DNA of 64,000 nucleotides from Leptospira ryugenii (GTDB lineage: Bacteria; Spirochaetota; Leptospiria; Leptospirales; Leptospiraceae), in the NCBI RefSeq assembly GCF_003114855.1, contig NZ_BFBB01000004.1:62001-126000 (forward strand). Reading direction: 5' to 3'. Position numbers and translations under genes: made by a program. The notes beneath the pieces were generated by a model that searched no databases, was not told where the DNA came from, and was given only the letters and a program-made list of their open reading frames with translations. This document shows positions 38,959 to 47,843 of this stretch, one piece after another (within the stretch, counting starts at the first letter, position 1; each line of letters opens with the position of its first letter).

Positions 38959-40899
38959 ATGAGCCAGAGTATGGATATATCTCCAGTAGAAGAAAGATTA
39001 TGCCTGTTATGCCAGGAAGCACAGATTCCAAGCGGAGTCACCAAACAGGGGCGCTTCTACTGTAACACTTGTGAGAAGGAGTGGATTTTAGAAAAACGAA
39101 AGATCCCTCGCTTGGGAAAAACGGTTCTCACCTCAGAAGAAAAAACAGAATTTTTACTGGATTGTTTGTCACTCTTCAATTCATCGATCAGTCTTGAGGA
39201 TTTACTTTCACGTTTCAGTGAACTGATACAGGAAAGGTTAAAAAGGGAAAAAATAGCCATTTTTATCGCAAATCTAGAATTAGGTGACATTAAGCTAGCC
39301 TATTATTCTGCAAAACAAAAGAGTTTACAAAGGGCTATAAAAAGAATCAATTTAGACTATGATTTAAGTTTTGGTGCGCTCATTGAAACAATGGCAAAAA
39401 GAGAATCTCGGTTCTATTCTCTTAATGAACAAAACCATCCCTTCTATCAATTTTATGCAAATCTCACAGGCACCAAATCACAATTGGTAATACCAATCTT
39501 GTATGCAAATACGGCCGTGGGCATGCTCGCCGTTGATTATGAAGAAGAAGACTATTCTGACTATATTGAAGACCAAGAAGTGTTACAATTGGTAACGGGT
39601 CAGTTTGCTGTTGCCCTTAGAAATTCTTTATTATATTCAAAATCTCAAAACCAATCCAAGAACTTTCAGAGTTTGCATACGGCAGCCCTTACCTTAAGTA
39701 AACTATATCTAGACAAACATGATGAGATGATTCGTATGATTCTCCTCACGCTTTGTGGAATCGTCGAATCCACCGTAGCCTGTTTGATCGAAAAACCCAA
39801 GACAACAATGCATGTTAAGGTCTTTACACTTTTTCGAGATTTAGATAATTTTAATATTAAGACCGAAACGAGTACGGTGAATGTAGCAACGCTAACTCAT
39901 TTATTCCATAAGAAAGATAGCTTTACTCTAGACCCAAAGGAATACCCAATTTTTGAGAGTATGGAAATCAAAGGTAAGGAGATTGTTGTCATTCCAGTCT
40001 CACTAGAAAATGGCTCAGAATTTTTATTTGTTTTGGCCAAACCAGATACAAGATTTCCTCAAGATGAATTAGAAGCACTCAATGCATTCGTATCACTTGC
40101 TCGCATAACCATGGAGAATGCCAATTTATATGAAAACCTTTCCAAAAAAGAAAGATTGGAGAAAGAGATAGAAATTGCAAAAGAAATCCAAGCAACTCTA
40201 CTTCCTAGAAAGACTCCGGATATTTCATTTTTAAAATTTGCTGGATTTATGATGCCTGCACGCGGAATTGGTGGTGATTATTATGACTATATTCTTTCAC
40301 CTAACGGAAATGAGCTTTATTTGTGTATTGGTGACGTGAGTGGCAAAGGAGTGGCAGCTGGGCTTGTTATGGCTACGGTGAGAACCATCCTTCATTCCTT
40401 GGTCAGAGTAAAGGATTCTCCTTGGGACATTATTAGCGATATCAATAACTACTTATTTTCGAGTTATCGAGATGCTGTGACACCTAGGTTTATGAGTCTA
40501 ATTTTACTCCGATGGAATTTTGAAACCAATGAAGTCGTGTATTCGGGCGCAGGTCACGGTAACTTTCTCATCTACCGGTCTGAGTCCAAGAGTATAGAGT
40601 CAATCGATACAAAAGGTGTCATTTTGGGAATCAGTGCTGACATCAATACTTACAAAAATGAACAAATCCTGACAGTACATCCCAAAGATACCATTCTGAT
40701 GTTTACAGATGGTGTTGTGGAAGCTTACAATGAATCCGAGGAACAATTTGGCGAAGATGCTTTACAAAACTCATTTTTGTCCTCTATAGAAAGTGAACCA
40801 AAAATGATACTTGAATCCATTTATACCAATCTAAAGGCCTTTACGAAATCGAAAGAGCAACATGATGATATCACGATGGTAGCGATTCGAAAACAGTGA
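38959..40899 (+). CDS. GAF-domain PP2C/RsbU-type phosphatase with N-terminal zinc ribbon
   Basis: A 646-residue protein. Residues 1-45 form a zinc ribbon (Cys15, Cys18, Cys35, Cys38). GAF-like sensory domains fill about 60-400, then a coiled linker (KKERLEKEIEIAKEIQATLLP, the usual entry to RsbU domains) and a SpoIIE/PP2C domain: GGDYYDYI, IGDVSGKGVAAG, MFTDGVVEA and HDDITMVAI supply the metal ligands. It would dephosphorylate an anti-anti-sigma or similar partner. Overlaps tilS by a GTGA junction. Confidence 0.88.
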   Translation: MSQSMDISPVEERLCLLCQEAQIPSGVTKQGRFYCNTCEKEWILEKRKIPRLGKTVLTSEEKTEFLLDCLSLFNSSISLEDLLSRFSELIQERLKREKIAIFIANLELGDIKLAYYSAKQKSLQRAIKRINLDYDLSFGALIETMAKRESRFYSLNEQNHPFYQFYANLTGTKSQLVIPILYANTAVGMLAVDYEEEDYSDYIEDQEVLQLVTGQFAVALRNSLLYSKSQNQSKNFQSLHTAALTLSKLYLDKHDEMIRMILLTLCGIVESTVACLIEKPKTTMHVKVFTLFRDLDNFNIKTETSTVNVATLTHLFHKKDSFTLDPKEYPIFESMEIKGKEIVVIPVSLENGSEFLFVLAKPDTRFPQDELEALNAFVSLARITMENANLYENLSKKERLEKEIEIAKEIQATLLPRKTPDISFLKFAGFMMPARGIGGDYYDYILSPNGNELYLCIGDVSGKGVAAGLVMATVRTILHSLVRVKDSPWDIISDINNYLFSSYRDAVTPRFMSLILLRWNFETNEVVYSGAGHGNFLIYRSESKSIESIDTKGVILGISADINTYKNEQILTVHPKDTILMFTDGVVEAYNESEEQFGEDALQNSFLSSIESEPKMILESIYTNLKAFTKSKEQHDDITMVAIRKQ

Positions 40900-42163
40900 G
40901 TCCTACATTCGCTTTACATCAGATTTTTGAAACTCTACTGCAGAGGTTGGGGAAAGCAATTGCCCTCCGCTTTTTCCAGACAGAGCGTATTGTTATTTCC
41001 TATTCAGGAGGGAAGGATTCTACACTTTGCCTCGCCTTTTTTTCATACCTTCAAACAGAATATAAGTTACCTGAACCTCATGTTTTCCATCTAAACCACC
41101 AAATCAGAAACAACGAGGCTCAAGAACAAGCCATTGAATCATTTTTAAAAGCAAATTTTACAAACGTAACTGTAAAAAAAAAAATATTCCCAAACTAGCA
41201 GCACGCCTTAAAAAAGGGATCGAAGAAACAGGGCGTATTGTTCGTTACAAAAGTTTAGAAAGACTTTCGCAAACCGGGTTCTTCGTTACCGGCCATCATT
41301 GTTTTGACTATTTGGAATCAATGTTACTTCACCTAACGAGAGGAGGAGGAAAGGGTGCATTGGAAACATTAGGTCCTCTATCCAAAAATAGATTTTTGCC
41401 ATTGGTGTTTTTAGAAGACCATGAATTGTATGAAGCTTACCAATCCTTAACAAATCTCTATCCTATTTTCGAGGATGAAAGTAATGTGGACCAGAGTTAC
41501 AAAAGGAACCGGATCAGATCCCAAATATTACCCAATCTTGTTAGCGAAGGAATGAATGCATATAGAACCTACTGGAACTTTCATGAATGGGAAGAATTTA
41601 CAGATAAAGATCTTGCCGATGGGAACTCTCCATCAGTAGATTATTTAAAACTTTCTGATACAAACTGGAACAAACTTTCGCGAGCCAAACGTAAAATATG
41701 GATAGATTCACATTTAAAAATGATGGACCTTCCACCTTTGTACCGCAACCAATGGGATGAAATTCTTTCACAAGAAAACAATACAAAGATTAGATGGGAG
41801 TCTTCCAAACTCATCATTTATAAGGTGAAAGGTAAGGATCTTTATCTCTTAAGAAAAGATTCTCGCCTCTTCCAAACTCCAAAGCTCCTTCAGAATCAGG
41901 GAAGTTATTATATTGAATGGAATCGCGAAACCAGAGAAATTCCAAGCTTATCTAACGAATATACGATTTCCACTTGCCAGGCAGGTGACAGGATACAGTA
42001 TCGATGGGGGAAAAAAGAACTTTCAGAAATCATGCGAGAATTACAAATACCTGAACCGATTCGTCGGTTTATTCCCATCCTAAGAACAGAGGATACTCTC
42101 CTTATCGTTTTTTTGTCTATGTTTGATAAATCACTCAAAGACATTCACTCGGAGTTCTCATGA
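40896..42163 (+). CDS. tilS: tRNA(Ile)-lysidine synthase, frame broken at a poly-A run
   Basis: TilS makes lysidine at C34 of the AUA-reading tRNA-Ile and is essential in most bacteria. The PP-loop SGGKDS is at residues 37-42. The first frame stops at 41198; translation of the next frame is open without any stop from the A-run at 41174-41184 to 42163 and supplies the rest, including GHHCFDYLESMLLHLTRGGG, RNRIRSQILPNL and the C-terminal domain. One extra A would give an intact 422-residue protein. Either a sequencing error, a real mutation, or slippage on the A11 tract that restores the frame. Starts in the stop of the phosphatase gene and its end overlaps engB. Confidence 0.88.
41174..41184 (+). 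other. A11 homopolymer, site of the tilS frame break
   Basis: Eleven consecutive A in the coding strand of tilS, the only interruption between its two reading frames. Such runs are classic sites of polymerase slippage and of sequencing length errors. Confidence 0.9.
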
Positions 42164-42792
42164 AATACCATGAGGAGATTCACTTTCCGTTCACAAAGTA
42201 TTCTTTGTCAATTGGCACAGCAGATGATTTTTCTCAAATTCCAGAAGAACCTTTGGTCGGATTTGTGGGAAGGTCAAATTCAGGGAAATCATCTTTACTC
42301 AATGCCATCACCAACCAAAAAGGTTTAGCAAAAGTTTCGAAATCACCTGGCAAAACAAAACTTGTCAATTTATTTACCACCAAACAAGGATTCCATTTGG
42401 TTGATCTACCTGGCTTCGGGTATTCAAAGGCTTCTCACAGAGAACATAAATCGATGATGGAATTATTGGATCGATTTTTAAACCAAGTACAAAATTTAAA
42501 AGTCTTGTTTATATTAATCGATGCGCAGAGAGAATTTCCAGCAGAAGAAGTATCGATGATAGAAACTTGCCAAAAAAAGAAAATTAGGCCAGTCGTTGTT
42601 AGAACAAAAGCGGATAAGTTAAACCAACGTGAAAAAATTCATATCGTTAGAGATGCGGAAGAGATTATGAACCACATTGGTATTCCTTTTCCATATTTTC
42701 TTTGTTCTAGCACGAATGGTAAAGGCATCAATGAGATAAGAAAGTTTATATTTGATTCCCTGGGCATCAGCCAGGTTAAACAAGAGCGTTAA
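42160..42792 (+). CDS. engB: Ribosome biogenesis GTPase EngB/YsxC
   Basis: A 210-residue GTPase needed for large-subunit assembly. P-loop GRSNSGKSS (G1), DLPGFGYSK (G3), RTKADKL (G4) are intact. The ATG lies inside the tilS stop (ATGA), so the two are co-translated. Convergent with the HExxH gene, overlapping by 17 bases. Confidence 0.93.
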   Translation: MKYHEEIHFPFTKYSLSIGTADDFSQIPEEPLVGFVGRSNSGKSSLLNAITNQKGLAKVSKSPGKTKLVNLFTTKQGFHLVDLPGFGYSKASHREHKSMMELLDRFLNQVQNLKVLFILIDAQREFPAEEVSMIETCQKKKIRPVVVRTKADKLNQREKIHIVRDAEEIMNHIGIPFPYFLCSSTNGKGINEIRKFIFDSLGISQVKQER

Positions 42793-43501
42793 ATACACCA
42801 CCAGCTTTTGTTTCATTCCCAACCTGCATCATTCCGAATATGTTTGAAACCATGAGCTTTCTAATGTCAGTCAACATATCAAATGATTCTTTTAAGGCTT
42901 CTTTCATTTTTAGAATACGAACTTCTTCCTCAAGCCTTCTTTTTTCAGACTCCATTTCTTTCTCACGTTCGCTTTTTGAGGTAGGATCGATCGAATTATT
43001 AAAAGAGGAGGTTTCTTTTGATTTTTGAGACCCTAACTTTTGTTCTAGATCCTTGATTTTAGTTTCCAACTCTTCTTTTTTAAGTTGGTCGTTTTTCTCG
43101 GCAGAAGAGACGGAATCCTTTTTGTCTTTTTTCTTTGATTCTTCTAAGGATTGTTCAAATCTATCCTTTAGCGACTTGCCATCCGAATAAGGTTCAAGTT
43201 TTGGGTCTCGTCTCTCTTCGGTTTCTCTTTTTTGAGTAATCGCACTGGTTTCTCCACTAACGGCCACCATTCGACCATCTCTGAACTCATAGTTAATCTT
43301 GACATGAATGTCTCTGATTTCACTGCCAGAACGCAGGGCCTCTTGCTTAAATTCTTGCACATGTCCTAGTTCATGTGAGATTACATGTAAGGGTGACATG
43401 GTCTCAGGAGCACTTTCCCGACGGCCATGGCCTATGTAACTTACACTTCGGTCCTGATAGGCCTGAGTGTGGAGCAGATTGTTCGCAGCTGAAACGTTCA
43501 T
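42776..43501 (-). CDS. Putative HExxH metallopeptidase-like protein with coiled coil
   Basis: A 241-residue protein with no signal peptide. HVISHELGHVQEF holds an HExxH zinc motif (His-Glu-Leu-Gly-His) near residue 43, followed by a Gly/Glu-rich helix as in SprA-related and other small zinc peptidase-like families. The C-terminal half (about 110-215) is a highly charged coiled coil (K/E rich). The N-terminus (NVSAANNLLHTQAYQDRS) recalls flanks of phage or effector-associated peptidase domains. Function unknown; the short helical domain may be a scaffold for a peptidase acting on a partner. Confidence 0.6.
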   Translation of the reverse strand: MNVSAANNLLHTQAYQDRSVSYIGHGRRESAPETMSPLHVISHELGHVQEFKQEALRSGSEIRDIHVKINYEFRDGRMVAVSGETSAITQKRETEERRDPKLEPYSDGKSLKDRFEQSLEESKKKDKKDSVSSAEKNDQLKKEELETKIKDLEQKLGSQKSKETSSFNNSIDPTSKSEREKEMESEKRRLEEEVRILKMKEALKESFDMLTDIRKLMVSNIFGMMQVGNETKAGGVFNALV

Positions 43502-43579
43502 AGGAAAACTCCGAAATCCTGATGGGTACTTCGGCTTATCTTTGGATTAGATAATTATTTTTTGAAAAAAAGAAAGGAA

Positions 43580-43610
43580 AAATCGTGCCGAGAATCAGGT
43601 TCTAGGCACG
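43580..43610 (-). terminator. Rho-independent terminator after the DUF1566 lipoprotein gene
   Basis: On the minus strand, 43610-43605 with 43603-43600 pairs with 43594-43584 (10 bp with one mismatch) around a 5-base loop, followed by ATTTTTCC. It closes the Omp85-like/lipoprotein pair. Confidence 0.6.
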
Positions 43611-43619
43611 AAACAGGAT

Positions 43620-44303
43620 TTATGGATAATTTTTCACACAGCGGACATAATTTCGATCTGTCTTCACTATTCTCTTCTCTTGACCAAAGGATTCTCTGTC
43701 AAAAGAAACAGCAATGGCAGTCGTTCCTTCAAAGTCAGTGACTTCAGACCAACCCGACCAATAATCACCTTCCACTGTGCTCGGGAAGTTAACTAGTAAA
43801 AGGTTTCGCCCACCTGCGGTAAGCCTTTGCAATTCAAAAGGATTGGGAACTCGGTAGCCACTTCCTAGAGAAGCGCAAGCTGCATAGAGTTCGCTTGTTC
43901 CTTGGATTGCAATCTCAGAAGTAGCTACAAGTGTTTGCGGAGCCGCAACGCGATTGCAGGCATGTGTCCGAGAGTCACAAAAGGCAAGCTGCCTAGCCCC
44001 ATACTTAAATGGGTCTTGTGGGTTGAGTGCCGAGCCTGCAGGCGCTCCGAGACAGTCATTGTTGGCTTGGCGAAAGACCTGTCCTACACTGCATTTGCGC
44101 CATTCTAGACCCGCAGCTGTGTCAATGATTGTGCCAGTTCCAGTGTCCCTTAACTGTACATTGGACGCAAGGCCCAAGAGTAAGACATTAAAATCTTCTG
44201 GGCTCAGACCGAAATTGTCCTCTACTGGCTTTGCTTCACAATTCAGCAAAAGAAGGAGCGGAAGGAGAATACTAACTGATTGGAAAAGTTTGATTAAACT
44301 CAT
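43620..44303 (-). CDS. Lipoprotein with DUF1566/Lcl C-terminal domain
   Basis: A 227-residue lipoprotein: signal LLPLLLLLNC with Cys22 lipidated. The body is a DUF1566 domain, marked by VQLRDTGTGTIIDTAAGLEWRKC at the start, YRVPNPFELQRL, YWSGWSEV and VRCVKNYP at the end, with paired Cys for disulfides. These domains are common in leptospiral surface lipoproteins. AGGGAAC precedes the ATG. Its start is 9 bases after the Omp85-like stop, so the two are one operon. Confidence 0.8.
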   Translation of the reverse strand: MSLIKLFQSVSILLPLLLLLNCEAKPVEDNFGLSPEDFNVLLLGLASNVQLRDTGTGTIIDTAAGLEWRKCSVGQVFRQANNDCLGAPAGSALNPQDPFKYGARQLAFCDSRTHACNRVAAPQTLVATSEIAIQGTSELYAACASLGSGYRVPNPFELQRLTAGGRNLLLVNFPSTVEGDYWSGWSEVTDFEGTTAIAVSFDRESFGQEKRIVKTDRNYVRCVKNYP

Positions 44304-44312
44304 GATTGTTCC

Positions 44313-45809
44313 CTAAAAGATATGGCTAAAGTTCACGAAGAGCTGTGAGTCTTCCGCTGAACGCGCGTAGTCAAAGTATATTACCGTTGCCTGGTTCCAT
44401 GGAATTCGTAAACCAATCCCGCGAGAGTGTTTGTAATTTTTGAGATTAACATCTCCTGTCCGGTCCCAAACTCGTCCAACATCGTAAAAAGGAACCAACT
44501 GGAAATCAAAATGCTGCCCCCAAACATCTACTGACCAAAACTTCCATCGGATTTCAAAGTTTGCATAGGCCATTGTTTGCCCCACAAATCGATCTTGTTT
44601 GTAACCACGGATGGTAGTTCTACCACCGAGTCCTGATTGGTTGGTTTCAGTTCCCCACATGTTTCTGTATTCATAGAAAGGAGCATCTCCATTGGTTTGG
44701 ACGATCGCACCTCTCGCAGCTAATACAAATTTTTCGAGAAGCTCAGGCGGTTTCTTGGTAAAATAGTCAACTGGACTGATAAATATACGTCCTGAGACCA
44801 TGTTTTTATTAAATTCATAATTGGAGCCAATGGCTCTCGTAGAACGCTCGTGAGTGGCTTCTAAAAACAACCCACGATTAGGATCTGGCTCAAAGTCACG
44901 TGTATCGTAAACGATACCAACTCGCACGTTGTTTGTGAAACCGCCATTAAATCCAAGGATTTTGCCATCCTTCTGGTCACGTGTCAAACGTGTTTCGCCT
45001 TGTGGAGTGGTAATCGTTCTATCTGTATCCCAAAGTGCCAAAGGAAATCCACCAATTTGGTCATAAGCTCCAAATTTTGAATCATAACTTTTGCCGTCAA
45101 AAGTTCTAATTGTTTGTTTTGATAGACGAACTCCCGCAACCGTTCGCAAAGTTCCGCCTAAGAATGAGTATTCGCCCGACGCACTTACTTCAGGTGATTC
45201 AAAATCATATCGGTTGTAACGAGAATTAGTAACAACAGGAGCTTCGCCAACTCCTGCATCTCCTGGTCGGCGGAAGGCTAAGTTTTCTTCATAATCTGCA
45301 AATGGTGCATTTCGTACGACTCTACCGGCAGGATCGTTTCTTTCGATATAGGAAAGCGGACGAAGTGTATCCTCACCGATTCCAAAGTAGAGAGAGTTTG
45401 GGTTTCTAGAGTAGATCAAGTCACCACGTAATCTCCATTTCGTATCGAAGATATAAGGTGCATCAATGCTAGCCCAATGGTATGGAGCATTTTTTGTTGT
45501 ATTGAAGTACTGCGCAAATATCCGCACACGGTACGGTGTGTATTCAAAAAGCGGGTTTTTTCTGTCCCCATTGTAAAAGTAAAGTACCCTTGCACCGTAG
45601 CCTATCCCAACGTTTGGATCGGAATTGATCAAAGGGAGACCAGTGAAGTATCCCCCCTCTTTTTTCTTAACTAGGTCCTTTTCCGCCATCCTTCGTTTCT
45701 CATCGATTTCAAACGGAAGGTCCGTTCTGGGCGGGCGTGCCTGAGCTAACAATGCGATGTTCGAAAAAAGAAACAAAACTACGGCAATTCTCAAAAAAAT
45801 TGAAACCAT
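44313..45809 (-). CDS. Omp85/BamA-TamA-like outer membrane protein
   Basis: A 498-residue protein with signal peptide (FLFSNIALLAQA). After a short periplasmic region, SDPNVGIGYGARVLYFYN and GLFLEATHERSTRAIGSNY mark the C-terminal Omp85/surface antigen barrel; the barrel closes with AEDSQLFVNFSHIF, ending in Phe. There are no clear POTRA domains, so it is a shortened relative. GGTGGATA precedes the ATG. It may insert or export outer-membrane lipids or proteins, or be a barrel without that role. A TTGACA box lies about 50 bases upstream on the same strand. Confidence 0.8.
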   Translation of the reverse strand: MVSIFLRIAVVLFLFSNIALLAQARPPRTDLPFEIDEKRRMAEKDLVKKKEGGYFTGLPLINSDPNVGIGYGARVLYFYNGDRKNPLFEYTPYRVRIFAQYFNTTKNAPYHWASIDAPYIFDTKWRLRGDLIYSRNPNSLYFGIGEDTLRPLSYIERNDPAGRVVRNAPFADYEENLAFRRPGDAGVGEAPVVTNSRYNRYDFESPEVSASGEYSFLGGTLRTVAGVRLSKQTIRTFDGKSYDSKFGAYDQIGGFPLALWDTDRTITTPQGETRLTRDQKDGKILGFNGGFTNNVRVGIVYDTRDFEPDPNRGLFLEATHERSTRAIGSNYEFNKNMVSGRIFISPVDYFTKKPPELLEKFVLAARGAIVQTNGDAPFYEYRNMWGTETNQSGLGGRTTIRGYKQDRFVGQTMAYANFEIRWKFWSVDVWGQHFDFQLVPFYDVGRVWDRTGDVNLKNYKHSRGIGLRIPWNQATVIYFDYARSAEDSQLFVNFSHIF

Positions 45810-45862
45810 TATCCACCTATTGCTTCAGTAAGCTGTGATATGGTTCCCAAAATCCTAAGAAT

Positions 45863-45868
45863 TGTCAA
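45863..45868 (-). promoter_or_regulatory. TTGACA -35-like box upstream of the Omp85-like gene
   Basis: An exact -35 consensus on the minus strand, about 55 bases before the ATG at 45809. The matching -10 (around ACCATA) is weak, so this is a tentative promoter. Confidence 0.25.
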
Positions 45869-45882
45869 ATAAATTCAGAACA

Positions 45883-46389
45883 TTATGTTTTTTCTTGGCT
45901 GATTTTGTCCAAAATGACAAGAGATGCATCCTGTTTTACGATTTCCCCAAGAGCTACGAGAACCTGGTTCACCTGGCAGGCATAGGGAGCCAAAATTGCA
46001 TTCTCCATCTTCATTGCTTCGAGGACCAGCAGGACCTCTCCTTTCTGAAAGGATTTGCCCATTTCCGCCTGTAGTTGGATGATCTTTCCTGGCATAGGGC
46101 TCCTGATTTCCGGGTTTTGGGACTCCTCGCCTGAAATCTCCCTTTCCTTTCGAAGAAAAGTCCATGTTTCACCATCATAGTGTATGAAAACCTTCTCCCT
46201 CTCCAATAGATAGGTTAGAACAGAATCATCAGCGAAGACCACCTGACCACTGAAAGCTGGTAGTTTTTTTACAGATTTGATTTTTGGTAATGCTAATGTT
46301 TCATTTTTTCCATTCGATTGTATCTGCACAAAGTTCTCAAATGTGGATACATTCACTATGTTTTCAAGGAATTGAAAGGAGACTTTCAT
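45883..46389 (-). CDS. Biotin/lipoyl carrier protein (acyl-CoA carboxylase BCCP subunit)
   Basis: A 168-residue carrier when started at ATG 46389, whose first bases overlap the accC stop (ATGA). The C-terminal 75 residues form a biotinyl domain with EAMKMEN; Lys127 is the biotin site. The N-terminal half is a small domain seen in carboxylase carrier subunits. It accepts CO2 from biotin carboxylase and hands it to a carboxyltransferase not found in this window. The frame extends seven codons upstream, but the ATGA overlap decides the start. Confidence 0.85.
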   Translation of the reverse strand: MKVSFQFLENIVNVSTFENFVQIQSNGKNETLALPKIKSVKKLPAFSGQVVFADDSVLTYLLEREKVFIHYDGETWTFLRKEREISGEESQNPEIRSPMPGKIIQLQAEMGKSFQKGEVLLVLEAMKMENAILAPYACQVNQVLVALGEIVKQDASLVILDKISQEKT

Positions 46390-47828
46390 GATATCACCTC
46401 TTGGTTCCAAGGATCCACTGTTGATTTTATGGAAGCTACCATGCCGGCGTAAGCTAATTGGAACTTTGGATCTAATTTTTCTCTCTGTAAAATTGTGTCT
46501 TTTTCTGCAATCGTATGGGTAGAAAAGTGACCAGATCTGAATTCAGTCAAACCAACTAAACTTTGTAAGAAGGTTAGATTGGTTGTGGGGCCGAACACAA
46601 TGCATCTTTTCAGAGCATCTAATGTCTTTTCAATAGCGAGATCTCTAGTTTCTGCATAGCAGATAAGTTTTGCAATCATAGGATCATAATAGATACTAAT
46701 TTCAGATCCCGTTTGGACTCCTGCATCAATGCGGATTCCTTCACCTTCTGGGAATTGGAGAGCATGGATCTTACCAATGGACGGAAGGAAACCTTGTTTT
46801 GGATCCTCGGCATAGATTCGGACTTCAATCGAATGGCCTTTTTGTTCGGGGGTTTCGGGTAGAGATCCACCTTCAGCTATTCGTATTTGAAGTTCCACAA
46901 GATCTAAGCCAGTTGTCATTTCCGTGACAGGATGTTCCACTTGTAAGCGAGTGTTCATTTCTAAAAAATAGAACTCTCCCTTTTCACCTAATATAAATTC
47001 TACGGTGCCAGCTCCTCGATAATTGACAGACTTTGCTGCTTGGATGGCTGCACTGGCCATTTTTGCTTTTAAGTCTTTTGGAAAATTGGGTGCAGGAGTT
47101 TCTTCTACAACTTTTTGGTGCCTTCTTTGCATGGAACAATCCCTTTCGTGCAAATGAATGACATTCCCATTTCCATCCCCAAAAATTTGGAATTCTACGT
47201 GTCTAGGATTTAAAATGTATTTCTCTAAAAGCAGACGATCATCGCCAAAGGAAGAAAGTGCTTCACGTTTTGCCGATACAATACCTGCTTCTAATTCAGA
47301 TTCTGAATTGATTCTTCGCATCCCTTTGCCACCACCACCAGCACTCGCCTTGGCCATTAAGGGGAATCCAATGCGTCTTGCTTCTGTTTGAAACCGTTCG
47401 ATGCTTTGGTCCTCTCCCTCGTAACCGGGAACAACTGGAACAGAATGCTTGGCAACTAACAGACGTGATCCGATCTTATCACCCATAGCTCTGATGGATT
47501 CTGGACTTGGCCCAATAAAAGTGACTCCGATTTTGTGCAATGCTTCTGCAAAGTCAGCATTCTCGGAAAGAAAGCCATATCCAGGATGAACAGCATCCGC
47601 CTTTGTTTCTTTTATGGCTCTTAGAATTGTTTCTTGATTTAAATATGAGAACTTTGGCTCCGCCTTGCCAATGTAAATCGACTCATCCGCTAACTTTGTA
47701 TAAAGACTATCTTTATCAGCATCTGAATAGACAGCTACAGTTTTGATGCCAAGTTTTTTTGCAGTTCGAATGACTCTAACGGCAATCTCTCCACGATTTG
47801 CAATGAGTATTTTTTGAATCTTTGCCAT
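46386..47828 (-). CDS. accC: Biotin carboxylase subunit of acyl-CoA carboxylase
   Basis: A 480-residue ATP-grasp enzyme. N-terminal KILIANRGEIAVRVIRTA, ATP loop KASAGGGGKGMR, and EMNTRLQVEHPVTE are family hallmarks, with RDCSMQRRHQK completing the site. It carboxylates biotin on the carrier subunit next to it. Members serve acetyl-CoA or propionyl/methylcrotonyl-CoA carboxylases; the choice needs the missing carboxyltransferase. Its start is only 15 bases from the start of the divergent sulfatase-fold gene and no ribosome site is evident. Confidence 0.9.
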   Translation of the reverse strand: MAKIQKILIANRGEIAVRVIRTAKKLGIKTVAVYSDADKDSLYTKLADESIYIGKAEPKFSYLNQETILRAIKETKADAVHPGYGFLSENADFAEALHKIGVTFIGPSPESIRAMGDKIGSRLLVAKHSVPVVPGYEGEDQSIERFQTEARRIGFPLMAKASAGGGGKGMRRINSESELEAGIVSAKREALSSFGDDRLLLEKYILNPRHVEFQIFGDGNGNVIHLHERDCSMQRRHQKVVEETPAPNFPKDLKAKMASAAIQAAKSVNYRGAGTVEFILGEKGEFYFLEMNTRLQVEHPVTEMTTGLDLVELQIRIAEGGSLPETPEQKGHSIEVRIYAEDPKQGFLPSIGKIHALQFPEGEGIRIDAGVQTGSEISIYYDPMIAKLICYAETRDLAIEKTLDALKRCIVFGPTTNLTFLQSLVGLTEFRSGHFSTHTIAEKDTILQREKLDPKFQLAYAGMVASIKSTVDPWNQEVIS

Positions 47829-47843
47829 GAGTTATGCAGATTA

